A stretch of 64,000 bases of DNA. Source: Polychytrium aggregatum (Eukaryota; Chytridiomycota; Chytridiomycetes; Polychytriales). The stretch is taken from assembly GCF_025602895.1 (NCBI RefSeq), contig NW_026516205.1, positions 868,001 through 932,000 on the forward strand. The letters run 5' to 3'. Each line of letters opens with the position of its first letter. The stretch's first letter is position 1. The notes below the pieces were generated by a model. It was not told where the DNA came from and searched no databases. It was given only the letters and a program-made list of their open reading frames with translations. Below, piece after piece: positions 49,026 through 59,960 of the stretch. Both the position numbers and the translations under genes were made by a program.

Positions 49026-50738
49026 CAACAACAAACCTCCTGACCCTACCCATGCAGAGCGTGCACTCATCAGCAGCCTCTCGAGTGGTACTTCACCAAT
49101 GTGCTTTGAGATTCCCGTATCTTGCCAATCCCAAGAGTCCCAGTTTACCGCCAAGGCCTTCATCGACTCTGGGGCCCAGCTGAACTGCATGGATGCTGAC
49201 TTTGCCCAACGCCACCAAGTTCCACTCCGATGCTTGGACAGCCCCATTGATGGACGGGCCATCGATGGCCAACCACTCACATCCGGGGGCATCTCGCACG
49301 AGACCTTGCCCCTTGTGATGGACATCGATAGCCACAAGGAAGTCATCACCTTCAAGATCATCAAGTCCCCATACCACCAAGTTATCCTGGGCTACCCGTG
49401 GCTGCAATCCCACGAGCCTTGGATACGTTGGGGCAAGAAGATCATCCGATTCACATCCAGTCATTGCCAAGAGGTGTGTCGGTCCGAAACCGTATCGCTC
49501 CCAACGGAGCCAAGTCAGTCGTTGCCTCCGGACTCTGCACCCTCCGAGCCAGATACCGAGAGCGCACAAGACGCTCCGAGCGTGCCCACCTTGCCTCATG
49601 TGTCGTTCGTCAGCGCCGCGGGCCTCAAGAGAATGCTCAAGCGGGGCCAGCCAGTCCTGATTGGAGCCTTGAGCACCGCAACTCCGGAAACAGACCTCCC
49701 GCTCCCAGACAAATACGAAGACTACAACGATGTGTTCAGCAAGCAACAGGCTGACCACTTGCCCGACCACCGACCGTGGGACCACCGCGTCGAGCTGGTC
49801 GACCCGGACAAGCACCCGGTCCGTGGCCCGGTGTACCCCCTCACAGAGTTGGAGATGCAGGCACTGCAAGACTATGTCAAGGAGAACCTTGACAAGGAAT
49901 TCATTCGCCGGAGCACCTCCCCGGTTGCCGCTCCAATTCTGTTCGTGAAGAAGAAATCCGGCGAGCTACGGCTGTGCGTCGACTACCGCCGTTTGAACCA
50001 AGCATGCAAGAAGCAGTTCTACCCACTCCCAAACATTCGAGACCTGTTCAGGAAGATCCGAAGCGCCCGAGTCTTCACCAAGCTGGACCTCCGAGGGGCG
50101 TACAACCTCGTGAGGATCGCCGAGGGCCACGAGTGGCTCACCAGTTTCACTTGCCCTTTGGGGCAGTTCGAATACTTGGTGATGCCATTCGGGCTGCAAG
50201 GTGCGCCGGCCACATTCCAGGCGTTCATGGATCATGTCATGAAGGATCTGGGACACTGTGTGGCTGTGTACTTGGATGACATTCTCATTTACTCCGAGGA
50301 CCCCGAGCAACACGAAGACCATGTGCGTGCTGTCCTGGAACAGCTCCGCCGCAATGGACTGTACTGCAAGCTCGAGAAGTGCCATTTCGACACGGACGAA
50401 GTCGAGTTCCTGGGACACATTGTCAACACCGAGGGCATCAAGATGGATCCCCGCAAGGTGCAAGGTGTCCTCGACTGGGTCCCGCCCCAGTCTGTGAAGC
50501 AATTGCAGATGTTCCTGGGTCTTGCCAATTACTACAGGACATTCATCCACGACTTCAGCAAGATAGCTACCCCACTGCACGCCCTGACGGGCAACTCGGG
50601 GAGTTTCGAGTGGTCTCCCACGGCTCAGGAAGCATTCGATCTGCTGAAGCAAGCCTTCACGACGGCACCTGTGCTCGCACACCCAGACCCGGATAAGCCA
50701 TTCGTTGTTGAGACAGACGCCAGCGACTATGCTTTGGG
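48985..50738 (+). pseudogene. GypC Pol, first part (protease, RT, start of RNase H)
   Basis: Open frame from the shift site to the GypA copy 6 junction. Protease motif FIDSGAQLNCMDADF; reverse transcriptase with LRLCVDYRRLNQ and catalytic YLDDILIYS (near 50269); RNase H begins FVVETDASDYALG and is cut there. The reading frame runs on into the inserted LTR and stops at 50952. Together with 56211-58131 the length is exactly 1225 codons, so the insertion is the only visible break. Confidence 0.94.
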
Positions 50739-51047
50739 TGTAGGAGATGGTATCTCCGACGCTGTGCTGCGCGTACTGCGCGTACTGCGCGGCGCAGTGG
50801 GTCGTGACCTGTGCTGCGCTTTGCGTTTTCACGCACCGCAGGCAGGCCACCGCAGGGTATACCTGCGGGTTGCCCCCGTTCCCCCCGTTTGTCTGGAGTT
50901 CGGTTTTATCGTGAATAAACGTAAGTGCTCCCCGAGCTCACCCGTCCGCTAGAGTAGCCTAGCACCGCCCTGTTCTGCCCCGTCCTGTCTTGTCTTGTAC
51001 CCCCTCCCTCCCCGTCTTGCCCCAACGTCCCAGTAGTGGACGTTACA
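50739..51047 (+). repeat. GypA copy 6, 5' LTR
   Basis: 309 bp, identical to its 3' partner by eye. Confidence 0.97.
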
Positions 51048-51169
51048 TGGTAGCATCGGAAATCCTCGTCTTGTTTTCGTCCTGTTTGTCCTCTTTCTAG
51101 ATCCTCAAGCTGGATCCCGCCTCTCTTGCCGACCGACTCTCCTCTCTGTCCCTGGAGCCTGCCCCTGCC

Positions 51170-51991
51170 ATGAGCAACCCCCGCCCACTTCCGGAAGCCT
51201 TCCTCAAGACCTTCCGTGCCCCAGTGTTTACTGGGAAGAGCCGCTCCTCCTCGGTGGAGGACTGGCTGCAGCAACTCGAGGACTACCTCGATGCTGCCCA
51301 AGTCGCCCCCACCCACCACATCGTCGCCGCCAAGCTCTGCTTAAAGGACCAGGCGTACCGTTGGTACCGCCGCCAAGGGTTCGACGAGCAGAGCGAAGGT
51401 GTGTTTGACGACTTCAAGGACCGCCTCCGTCGCCGCTTCGGCAGCCCCAATGCTGAACTCATTGCCCGTGACAAGCTATACTCTCTCGTGCAGCGTGGTT
51501 CTGTGACCCGCTACATCGAGGAGTTTGAAGACCTCTCCTCCCAGATTGAGGAGCTGGGCTCTGCTGATGCGATGTACCTCTTCCAGAAGGGCCTCAAGCC
51601 CAAGATCAGAGAGTACATCGCCAGCAACCCTGATGCCCGCAAGTCCCTGGACGTGATGATGGACGTTGCCGAGAACCTCGACAACGTCCAGTACCATGGC
51701 CGCCAGTTCTACCCGCAGCTGGCAGGCGGCCATCGGTCTCATCACGTCCCAGCCCGTCCGCCTCGCCCGGCCCCGCCCGCAAGACCCATGCCTGAGCCCA
51801 TGGACGTTGACGTCAACGCCATGGAGGCTCGTGGCCCTCCCCGCTCCCGGTTCCAGCAAGCTGCCACTGTCTCCCCCAAGGACAGACAGAAGCAGGAGGA
51901 CCTCCGCCATGGTTCCTGCTTCTTCTGTCACCGACCGGGACACCAGGCCAAGGAGTGCCCCATGAAGTCGGGAAACGGCCGACCCTACTAG
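51170..51991 (+). CDS. GypA copy 6 Gag
   Basis: Same 273-aa protein; slippery heptamer 51970-51976. Confidence 0.97.
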   Translation: MSNPRPLPEAFLKTFRAPVFTGKSRSSSVEDWLQQLEDYLDAAQVAPTHHIVAAKLCLKDQAYRWYRRQGFDEQSEGVFDDFKDRLRRRFGSPNAELIARDKLYSLVQRGSVTRYIEEFEDLSSQIEELGSADAMYLFQKGLKPKIREYIASNPDARKSLDVMMDVAENLDNVQYHGRQFYPQLAGGHRSHHVPARPPRPAPPARPMPEPMDVDVNAMEARGPPRSRFQQAATVSPKDRQKQEDLRHGSCFFCHRPGHQAKECPMKSGNGRPY

Positions 51992-54900
51992 GTGGCTCTG
52001 GAGCCCTAGTAGGAGACCAACGCCGTGGATTGCTCAATGCAGTCCACGCGTCTCCAGAGGAAGTTCACCTCGCCCCCTCCCCCGAAGGAGAAACAAACCA
52101 AGTGTTGTGCGTCGTGCGAGAGGTGCATGGTGGCGCAAGCCGCCTGCCTCTCCACGAACGTGAAGAGAAAACCAAAATTGAAAACCAAAACAAAAAAGAA
52201 AATCAAGAACCCTTGAGGGACAGGACCGCCTGTGCCCTCACCCCTGTCAAGTCGTGTGTGTCGGATGCTTCCGACATGTGTCCGCAAGCCGTGGACGTCG
52301 TGTGCAATGGCGTGCTGACGCCGCAGGCCCCCGCAATGGCCGAACCCTATCCAAAATGTCCGAGTGGCCGTGATGAAGCCAACCAAGACCAAGTGTCGCC
52401 CGTTCCCCCAAGTCAAGTCATGGTGCAGGAGGCTGTGCAGGAGGACCATGAAGAGTCCCTGCTGTACCTCCCTGCCACCGTCCAAGGTCACACCGTCCGA
52501 ATGATGGTGGACTCTGGAGCAAGCTGCAACTTTGTCAGCAGACGCTTGCTCCAGGAGCTCAACATACATGCAACCAAGAAGAAGTCGCCGATGAGTGTGG
52601 CGCTTGCAGACGATCGTGTGCAGCAGTGCACACACCAAGTGGTCCTGCGAGTGGCCCTCCATCCCAAGTACCATCCTGTCCTGTTGTTCCAAGTGATCGA
52701 CACCAAGTTCGATGCCATCCTCGGCATGAGCTGGCTTGCTCGTGCCGAGCCGACTCCAGTCGTCGACTGGAAAGGCCGCACTGTCCGTGTTGGCCCTGAC
52801 ATTGTCCTGCAGGGCATGGCCTCACCCAACATGCCACCTCTCCTCTCAGCCATGCAATTCAAGAGGCTGATCAAGAAGGACACGTCGTTCCTCTGTGTCG
52901 TGCGTGAGGTCGACGACACCGACCAAGCCGGTCCCGGTCCCCCGCCTGTGGTGACCAAGCTGCTCGACGAGTACAAGGACGTATTCCCCGACCAGTTGCC
53001 ACAATGCCTGCCACCCCAACGCACCGTCGATCATCGCATCGACATCGAACCAGGCTCGTCGCCTCCGTCAAGACCGACGTACCAACTGTCGCTGACGGAG
53101 ATGGACGAACTCAAGCGCCAGTTGGATGACCTCCTCGCCCATGGGTTCATCCGCCCGAGCCAGTCACCGTATGGTGCACCAGTGCTCTTTGTCAAGAAGA
53201 AAGAAGGTGATCTCAGGATGTGCGTCGACTATCGCGCACTAAACAAACAGACCATCAAGAACACCTACCCGTTGCCCAGGATCGACGAGTTGATGGATCG
53301 TCTGAGTGGAGCAAAGGTCTTTAGCAAGATAGACCTCCGCTCAGGCTACCATCAGATCCGCATCCACGAGGATGATGTCCACAAGACCGCCTTCAGGACT
53401 CGCTACGGACTGTACGAGTTCCTAGTGCTGCCGTTCGGATTGACGAACGCACCTGCCACGTTCATGCAGCTGATGAACGATGTGTTCCGCCAAGAGCTCG
53501 ACAACTCTGTCATCGTGTACCTGGATGATATCCTTGTGTACAGCAAGGATGAAGCGACCCATGAAGGTCATGTCGCCCGCGTGCTGGCCAAGCTACGCGA
53601 GCACAAGTTGTATGCCAAACTGTCCAAGTGTGAGTTCTTCAAGAATCAAGTCCCGTTCCTGGGACACGTTGTCTCAGGAAGAGGAATCGAAGTCGACCCC
53701 GCCAAGGTCAAGTCTGTGGTCGAGTGGCCGCCGCTCGCATGCGTCTCTGACGTGCAGTCGTTTCTCGGTCTCGTCAACTACTACCGCCGATTCATCCCCG
53801 ATCTGGCGCGCACTGCCGGTCCACTCACAGACCTACTCCGCAAAGAGTGCCCCTTCGTGTGGGACCACCCACAACGCCAAGCGTTCGAGACCCTCAAGCA
53901 CGCCTTGACGAACGCTCCTGTCCTCGCTGTGTTCGACCCGAACACGGATGTCTCCGTGCACACCGACGCCTCCGACTTTGCGGTGGGAGCTGTTTTGATG
54001 CAGGAGGGAAGGCCCGTTGCCTTCGAGTCGCGCAAACTGTCCCAACACGAGATCAACTATCCCGTGCACGAGAAGGAGCAGCTTGCGATCATCTACGCGC
54101 TGCAGAAGTTCCGAGTGTACCTCCACGGTACCGCCAAGCCCTTCAAGATTGTGACGGACCACCAGTCACTGCGTTACCTCGACACCAAGAAGAACCTGAG
54201 CCGACGCCAAGCGCGATGGATGGAGTTCCTCGCCGAGTACAACTACGAGGTTGTATACCAGAAAGGCAAACTCAATGTGGTGCCTGACGCACTGTCCCGA
54301 CGCCCCGACTACCAATTGGCGTCACTGTACGAGTCGACTGTCAGTGTCGACAACACGATGCTGGATGTTGTCCGAGACAACATCGCCAACGACAAACAGT
54401 TCGGAGAACTGTTCCGAAAGGTGTCTAAGCTCCCCAAGGACGACGAATCATCCGAGTACACAGTGCGTGATGGCCTGCTCCTCCTGAAGAAGGACAGCCG
54501 TGTCTGTGTGCCGGACATTCCGTCGTTGAAGACCAAGTTGCTCCAAGAGGTCCACGACTCGCCCCTCGCTGGACACTTTGGAGTCGAGAAGACATACGAC
54601 CGACTGGCCAAAGTCGCATACTGGCCTGGAATGAAGCGCACCGTCGAGAAGTACATCGAGTCCTGCCATACCTGCAAGATGGTCAAGTCACGCACGACCC
54701 GAGAGCAAGGATTGCTGCAACCCCTGCCTGTTCCCGACCGCCCCTGGACCAGCATGTCCATGGATCTCATCACGCATCTACCGACGACCAAGTTGGACCA
54801 CGATGCAATCGCTGTCTTTGTCGACAGGTTCAGCAAGATGGCACACTTTGTGCCGTGCCAGACGACATGCTCCGCGCCTGACCTTGCACTGCTGTTCTTC

Positions 54901-55887
54901 AAGCATGTGTTCAAGCACCACGGCCTCCCAAAGTCCATCGTCAGTGATCGAGACCCCCGATTCACCTCCTTGTTTTGGACAAGTCTGTTCGACCATCTCG
55001 GCACCAAGCTGAACATGTCAACCTCGCACCACCAACAAACGGATGGACAGTCCGAGCGGACGATCCGCACCCTCGAGCAATACCTGAGGACATACGCCTC
55101 GACCAGCCAAGACGACTGGGACATACAGCTGAGTCATGCAGAGTTTGCATACAACACCGCCAAGTCGAGCACAACTGGCTTGAGCCCCTTTGAGGCGCTC
55201 TACGGATTCCAGCCTGATGTTCCCACCTCCTTGACACTGACCGAGTCCACGGCTGGATTGCCTCCCAAACCAAGTGCCTTTGTCAAAGATCATCAAGTCC
55301 GACACAAGATGATCGCCGACGCGCTCACGGATGCGCAACAAGTGATGGCGAAGTACTACGACCGCCGACACCAGGATGTCTCCTTTGAAGTTGGAGACCT
55401 TGTCTACCTGGACGCCGACAACATCAAGGTCCCCGAAGCCCAGTCAAAGAAGTTGTTGCCCAAGTACCGAGGACCGTTCAAGATAGCGGCCCGACCCAGT
55501 CCCCTCAACTACCTGTTGGACTTGCCACCTGGAAGCAAGCTCCATCCTGTCTTCCATGTGTCCAAGCTGCGTCGCCACACGACCCGCAGTCCAGCACAGT
55601 TCCCCGACGCCGACGAAGGTGTCCCGGACGACGCACCACTGGAAGACGACCTCGGACAATACTATACTCAAGAATATGAAGTCGAAAGGATCGTGAGGCA
55701 CAAGAAAGTGGCTGATGGGTCACTTCGGTTTTATGTCAAGTGGGTTGGTTACCCACACTCGGGCAACACATGGCAAACACTGGAGGACTTGTCCCATGCA
55801 CCCGAGGAGCTGAGTAAATACGGTAAACACCTCGAGGAGCCCCAAATAAAGAGCACACGCAGGGCTCCTCGCAGGAAGCCTTCTTAA
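51976..55887 (+). CDS. GypA copy 6 Pol
   Basis: Intact, same protein as copy 1. With copies 1, 2, 3 and 5 this makes five apparently full-length GypA pol genes in the window. Confidence 0.97.
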   Translation, partial: RPTLLGGSGALVGDQRRGLLNAVHASPEEVHLAPSPEGETNQVLCVVREVHGGASRLPLHEREEKTKIENQNKKENQEPLRDRTACALTPVKSCVSDASDMCPQAVDVVCNGVLTPQAPAMAEPYPKCPSGRDEANQDQVSPVPPSQVMVQEAVQEDHEESLLYLPATVQGHTVRMMVDSGASCNFVSRRLLQELNIHATKKKSPMSVALADDRVQQCTHQVVLRVALHPKYHPVLLFQVIDTKFDAILGMSWLARAEPTPVVDWKGRTVRVGPDIVLQGMASPNMPPLLSAMQFKRLIKKDTSFLCVVREVDDTDQAGPGPPPVVTKLLDEYKDVFPDQLPQCLPPQRTVDHRIDIEPGSSPPSRPTYQLSLTEMDELKRQLDDLLAHGFIRPSQSPYGAPVLFVKKKEGDLRMCVDYRALNKQTIKNTYPLPRIDELMDRLSGAKVFSKIDLRSGYHQIRIHEDDVHKTAFRTRYGLYEFLVLPFGLTNAPATFMQLMNDVFRQELDNSVIVYLDDILVYSKDEATHEGHVARVLAKLREHKLYAKLSKCEFFKNQVPFLGHVVSGRGIEVDPAKVKSVVEWPPLACVSDVQSFLGLVNYYRRFIPDLARTAGPLTDLLRKECPFVWDHPQRQAFETLKHALTNAPVLAVFDPNTDVSVHTDASDFAVGAVLMQEGRPVAFESRKLSQHEINYPVHEKEQLAIIYALQKFRVYLHGTAKPFKIVTDHQSLRYLDTKKNLSRRQARWMEFLAEYNYEVVYQKGKLNVVPDALSRRPDYQLASLYESTVSVDNTMLDVVRDNIANDKQFGELFRKVSKLPKDDESSEYTVRDGLLLLKKDSRVCVPDIPSLKTKLLQEVHDSPLAGHFGVEKTYDRLAKVAYWPGMKRTVEKYIESCHTCKMVKSRTTREQGLLQPLPVPDRPWTSMSMDLITHLPTTKLDHDAIAVFVDRFSKMAHFVPCQTTCSAPDLALLFFKHVFKHHGLPKSIVSDRDPRFTSLFWTSLFDHLGTKLNMSTSHHQQTDGQSERTIRTLEQYLRTYASTSQDDWDIQLSHAEFAYNTAKSSTTGLSPFEALYGFQPDVPTSLTLTESTAGLPPKPSAFVKDHQVRHKMIADALTDAQQVMAKYYDRRHQDVSFEVGDLVYLDADNIKVPEAQSKKLLPKYRGPFKIAARPSPLNYLLDLPPGSKLHPVFHVSKLRRHTTRSPAQFPDADEGVPDDAPLEDDLGQYYTQEYEVERIVRHKKVADGSLRFYVKWVGYPHSGNTWQTLEDLSHAPEELSKYGKHLEEPQIKSTRRAPRRKPS

Positions 55888-55896
55888 GTGTGGGAG

Positions 55897-56205
55897 TGTA
55901 GGAGATGGTATCTCCGACGCTGTGCTGCGCGTACTGCGCGTACTGCGCGGCGCAGTGGGTCGTGACCTGTGCTGCGCTTTGCGTTTTCACGCACCGCAGG
56001 CAGGCCACCGCAGGGTATACCTGCGGGTTGCCCCCGTTCCCCCCGTTTGTCTGGAGTTCGGTTTTATCGTGAATAAACGTAAGTGCTCCCCGAGCTCACC
56101 CGTCCGCTAGAGTAGCCTAGCACCGCCCTGTTCTGCCCCGTCCTGTCTTGTCTTGTACCCCCTCCCTCCCCGTCTTGCCCCAACGTCCCAGTAGTGGACG
56201 TTACA
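55897..56205 (+). repeat. GypA copy 6, 3' LTR
   Basis: 309 bp, followed by the duplication TTGGG and the second part of GypC pol. Confidence 0.97.
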
Positions 56206-56210
56206 TTGGG

Positions 56211-58131
56211 AGCCGTGCTCTGCCAGCTTGGACCCGACGAGTCGATGCATCCGATCTCGTACATGTCACGCAAGCTGACGGCACCAGAGATCAACTACGA
56301 AGTGTACGACAAGGAGATGCTTGCCATTGTCACGGCACTCAAGGAGTGGAGGCACTTCCTCTCCGGATCCAAGCACAAGGTGGTGGTCCACAGTGACCAC
56401 AAGAACCTGGTGTACTTCACCACCAGTCGCATGCTCAACCGTCGCCAAGCGCGATGGGCGATGTTCCTGTCCGAGTTTGACTACGAGATCGTGTACAAGC
56501 CTGGAAGGGAGATGGTCGTGCCCGACGCCCTCTCCAGGAAGCCCCAGCTGGAGATCAAGCCGGACGAGCCGGCTTACACACAGCAGCACCAAGTGCTGCT
56601 GGATGCAAGTCGCCTCAGAATCGCTGCCCTTCAGGTGATAGCACTGTCGGCATTCGAGGAGAAGGTCAAGGCAGTTCAACAGACTGACCCCTATGCCCAG
56701 GAAGTAATCGCAAACCTGACCAACCCGCGATTCCATGCCTTCCGCCTCCGAGATGGACTCCTCTTCCGAGACGGGTTGCTGTATGTCCCGACCACCGAGC
56801 TGCAGCTTGAAGTGCTGTGGGACAGCCACGACTCGAGGACGGCGGGCCATTTTGGGAGGGAGAAAACACTGGAGCTCCTGAGCAGGAACTACTGGTTTCC
56901 CAAGATGGCCGCCACGGTGCGCAAGTACGTGCAGTCCTGCGAGACGTGCTGCAGAGCCAAGCCAGCACGCCACGCACCATACGGACTGCTTAAGCCACTC
57001 CCGATCCCGGAGTCACCCTGGTCGGCCGTATCCATGGACTTTGTGGTCGAACTTCCCAAGTCCGAAGGCTTCGACGCAATTGCCGTGTTCGTCGACAGGC
57101 TCACGAAGATGGCCCACTTCCGGGCTTGCAGTACCTCCATCACGGCCGAAGAAACGGCAACGCTGTTCATGGACAGCATCTTCAGGATCCACGGGGCTCC
57201 CAAGTCCATCGTGACGGACAGGGGTCCGCAGTTCAAGTCCACCTTCTGGCGACGATTCCATGAGCTTCTGGGCACTTCGACTGACCTGTCCAGCGCCTAC
57301 CACCCCGAGTCGGATGGGCAGTCGGAAAGAGTCAACAGCGTCCTCGAAACCTTCATCCGATGTTACTGCGATTACCAACAGGACGATTGGGTCTCGCTTT
57401 TGCCGTTAGCTGAGTTCGCATACAATAACTCGGCCCACTCGAGCACCAAGAGCACACCGTTCTATGCGAACTACGGATTCCACCCTGCCTGTGACTTCAA
57501 GCTGTCGACCCAGTCCGAGGTGCCTGCAGCCGAGGAGCGCATCGAAAAAATCAAGCAGCACCTCGAACAACTCAAGACTCACCTCGCGGACGCACAGTCC
57601 AGACAGAAGGCCAACGCCGACAGGCACCGTAAGTCTTTTGACATTGCCGTCGGATCCAAGGTCTGGTTGTCTCGTCGCAACATAAGGACGCAGCGCCCAA
57701 GCGACAAGCTGGATTGGAAGCGCCTTGGACCCTTCGAAGTCGTTAGGGCGATCAACGAGGTGGCCTTCGAACTCAAGCTGCCGAAGTCGATGGCCCGGAT
57801 CCATCCGGTGTTCCATGCGTCTCTGCTGGAACCGGTCAAGCCCAATGAGCTCCCAGGACGACAGGCACCTCCTCCACCGCCGATCGAAATTGACGGCCAC
57901 GAAGAATATGAGGTGCAGGAGATACTGGACTCAAGGGTAAGGGGTAATAAGTTGGAATACCTGATCCGATGGAGGGGCTACGGACCAGACGAAGACTCGT
58001 GGGAATCCGAAGAGAATTGCAGGAGCGCACCTCAAGTAGTCCAAGAATTCCATCAACGGTACCCCTTGAAGCCTCGAACGCCGACCAAGACCAAGTCCGC
58101 AAGACACCCCAGACATAGGAAGGGGGCTTAG
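56211..58131 (+). pseudogene. GypC Pol, second part (RNase H end, integrase, chromodomain)
   Basis: Continues RNase H (LGPDESMHPISYMSRKL, HSDHKNLVYF), tether ([10 protein letters not shown]), integrase HHCC domain (HDSRTAGHFGREKT...CETCCRAK), DDE core (SMDFVVELPKS, IVTDRGPQFKS, YHPESDGQSERVN), GPY-like part (KRLGPFEVV, HPVFHASLLEP) and chromodomain (EYEVQEILDSR..KLEYLIRWRGYGPDEDSWE), ending TAG at 58129-58131. No other break is visible. Cut off from its start by GypA copy 6. Confidence 0.94.
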
Positions 58132-58142
58132 GAAGAGGGTGA

Positions 58143-58379
58143 TGTAATGGGCACGCGGACAGGGAGCTCCGGGACGACCCGGAAGGCATCCTGAGGGGGC
58201 TTAGCCCGCGCCAAGGAGCGCAGGCAAGCCGGTCCGCTACCCCCCAGGGATGTAAATGCAAGGCGTCGCCCGCCGAAAATAAACCGGCGAGACGACAACA
58301 CCGTCCTTCGCCTAGTAAACCAGTCGTTACCCGCTCACTCCAGTCCGTCCGCTCTCGTCCAGTCCCCAGTCCTGTTACA
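58143..58379 (+). repeat. GypC 3' LTR
   Basis: 237 bp; right target duplication GAAAT at 58380-58384. Confidence 0.96.
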
Positions 58380-58384
58380 GAAAT

Positions 58385-58431
58385 CACACCCAGTGAATTA
58401 TCTTATCACCTTTATGAATATAAGATCATCA
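58385..58431 (+). repeat. Remainder of the GypD 3' LTR
   Basis: AT-rich sequence after the GypC duplication, interpreted as the end of the LTR that began at 47445. The end at 58431 is a guess based on the CA dinucleotide and on the frame of the neighbouring ORF. Confidence 0.5.
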
Positions 58432-59616
58432 CTCTCTCGTACCTTGCCCTTGCTCCCTGCCCTGCTCCTCGTTCTTGCCCTCGTTCCGATTCCCACGCCT
58501 TGTCTGCACCGTCAAGAACCCACTCGGTCTGCTGACACCTGTTTCCCACGCCTCGTTCCTGACAATTCTGAAGGGGGTGGCGACCTTGGGAACGATCCAT
58601 TTGCCGTCGTCTGGGTTTCGGCCTCTGAGCACCGTTCCAATGGCACTGATTCTCTTCTCAGTATCGTTTTCCAGGGTGACCTTCTCCAGGGCCTCGAGCC
58701 GGTTGGCGGTGACGGTCCTGGCGCTGGCGTGTGTAACCTTGCGGGCACCACGCGCGGCGGCGGCAGCAAAGGTGTCCGGTGGGGGAGCGCGTTTCTCCTC
58801 AGACGCGTGATTGGTGTAGCACACGAGTGCCTCTACCGCCTCAGTGGCGATGGCCTTGAGCTTGTTGACTCCTTCAGGGCTGGAGAGGTCAAGCTGCTGG
58901 ATCAGCTGCTTCATTTCTTGTGCTCTCTTGGCGCTTGTCAGTGGCTGGCGCCGCGTCTTGTGGCTACGGCCATCACAGACTCGGGCCCCGACCGTGTTGG
59001 CGTCGCCGAGGAACACCCGTTGGTTGAAGGCTTGAATGTTGTCCGCAGTGCGGGTCATTAGTCCCCAAAAGGCGAGGACGGGGAAGCGCTGGCCGCACTC
59101 CTTAATCTTGGCCGGGTTGTCAGGGCTCATCATGTTGTTCTTGCACACGATGTCGTGGTCGTCTTGGTCGAGGTGCCATGAGGCCTGCTTCCTGTCTGCA
59201 CAGCGTGAGCAGCGGACCCTGTGGCCTCGGAGTGCAAAGACCAAGCGGAATCGACGATAAGTGATCTCGTCAAAGGTGAGTGACATGTAGTCGGCCTCAC
59301 AGGCTTCGCCCCTTTCTTCCTTGGCTGCAATTTCGATGGCCCAGTTCTTCTCGGCCTCGACATCGGGAGGGTTGGGGTACATTTCGGAGTCTCCATAGAG
59401 CTCCTCGATCGTTGTTTCGATCGGCTTCTGGCCACTGGGGACTATGGGCTGGGAGACTTCTTGGCCATCGCCTCTGCGTTTCTTGGGCGTGGGCTGATCC
59501 GTGAGATCGATTGTTTCGGCCTGAGCTTGGGCCTCGGGGGGTGCTCTGGAGGGTCCAGGGACACTGTCATGGACGTCTACGGCCATTTCGGGGGCAGGCG
59601 AGTCGTCGGGGGGCAT
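58429..59616 (-). CDS. Unknown ORF, probably a truncated mobile-element protein
   Basis: Uninterrupted 396-codon frame with ATG at 59616; a longer opening to 59649 has no ATG. The N-terminus is acidic and Pro-rich with a basic patch (PTPKKRRGDG). The middle holds a Cys pair (CSRCADRKQASWHL...DIVCKNN...CGQRFP) that could bind zinc. Ala-rich helical and basic segments follow, then an E/G/Q-rich end. No family recognised. The stop codon coincides with the edge of the GypD LTR, so the natural C-terminus was probably cut off. Divergent from, and about 100 bp away from, the tRNA cluster. An ORF1 of a non-LTR element is one possibility. Confidence 0.5.
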   Translation of the reverse strand: MPPDDSPAPEMAVDVHDSVPGPSRAPPEAQAQAETIDLTDQPTPKKRRGDGQEVSQPIVPSGQKPIETTIEELYGDSEMYPNPPDVEAEKNWAIEIAAKEERGEACEADYMSLTFDEITYRRFRLVFALRGHRVRCSRCADRKQASWHLDQDDHDIVCKNNMMSPDNPAKIKECGQRFPVLAFWGLMTRTADNIQAFNQRVFLGDANTVGARVCDGRSHKTRRQPLTSAKRAQEMKQLIQQLDLSSPEGVNKLKAIATEAVEALVCYTNHASEEKRAPPPDTFAAAAARGARKVTHASARTVTANRLEALEKVTLENDTEKRISAIGTVLRGRNPDDGKWIVPKVATPFRIVRNEAWETGVSRPSGFLTVQTRRGNRNEGKNEEQGREQGQGTRE

Positions 59617-59714
59617 GGTTGGTACCGGGTTGGTTAGGTTGGGAGGCAATGAGAGGGTAGTAATTCAAAACGTGCGTCCGCGGAACACTCGATAACGAGA
59701 TCGGGGCAAACCTG

Positions 59715-59787
59715 GGGGAATTAGCTCAGATGGTAGAGCGCTCGCTTAGCATGCGAGAGGCACGGGGATCGATACCCCGATTCTCCA
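59715..59787 (+). tRNA. tRNA-Ala (AGC)
   Basis: Cloverleaf fits: acceptor GGGGAAT/ATTCTCC, D arm GCTC..GAGC, anticodon loop TTAGCAT (AGC) on stem CTCGC/GCGAG, T arm CGGGG-ATCGATA-CCCCG, discriminator A. No intron; CCA is not encoded. Confidence 0.95.
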
Positions 59788-59795
59788 CTTTCACT

Positions 59796-59868
59796 GCCCG
59801 GCTAGCTCAATCGGTAGAGCGTGAGACTCTTAATCTCAAGGTTGTGGGTTCGACCCCCACGTTGGGCG
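59796..59868 (+). tRNA. tRNA-Lys (CTT)
   Basis: Acceptor GCCCGGC/GTTGGGC (two G-U pairs), anticodon loop CTCTTAA (CTT), T arm with GTTCGAC, discriminator G. Eight bases after tRNA-Ala. Confidence 0.95.
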
Positions 59869-59872
59869 ATTG

Positions 59873-59946
59873 GCTCCTATGGCGCAATTGGCTAGCGCGT
59901 TCGGCTGTTAACCGGAAGGTTGGTGGTTCGAGCCCACCTAGGAGCG
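59873..59946 (+). tRNA. tRNA-Asn (GTT)
   Basis: Acceptor GCTCCTA/TAGGAGC, anticodon loop CTGTTAA (GTT), T arm with GTTCGAG, discriminator G. Four bases after tRNA-Lys. Confidence 0.95.
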
Positions 59947-59960
59947 TTTTCTTTTTCTTT
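59947..59960 (+). terminator. RNA polymerase III terminator of the tRNA cluster
   Basis: TTTTCTTTTTCTTT follows tRNA-Asn. The spacers after Ala and Lys contain no run of four T, so this seems to be the only terminator for all three genes. Confidence 0.75.

Larger units (their letters stand above)
50739..56205 (+). mobile_element. GypA copy 6, inserted in the RNase H region of GypC
   Basis: 5467 bp, LTRs 50739-51047 and 55897-56205 (both GTGCTCCCCGAG / CTGCCCCG), target duplication TTGGG at 50734-50738 and 56206-56210. Complete. Confidence 0.97.
47673..58379 (+). mobile_element. GypC: Ty3/Gypsy chromovirus interrupted by GypA copy 6
   Basis: LTRs of 237 bp at 47673-47909 and 58143-58379 (TGTAATGGGC...CCTGTTACA), target duplication GAAAT at 47668-47672 and 58380-58384. 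Without GypA copy 6 and one duplication it would be about 5.2 kb with an uninterrupted pol. It lies in the 3' LTR of GypD. The two LTRs look almost identical (one difference seen: CATCCCGAGG against CATCCTGAGG), so GypC is also young. Confidence 0.96.
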
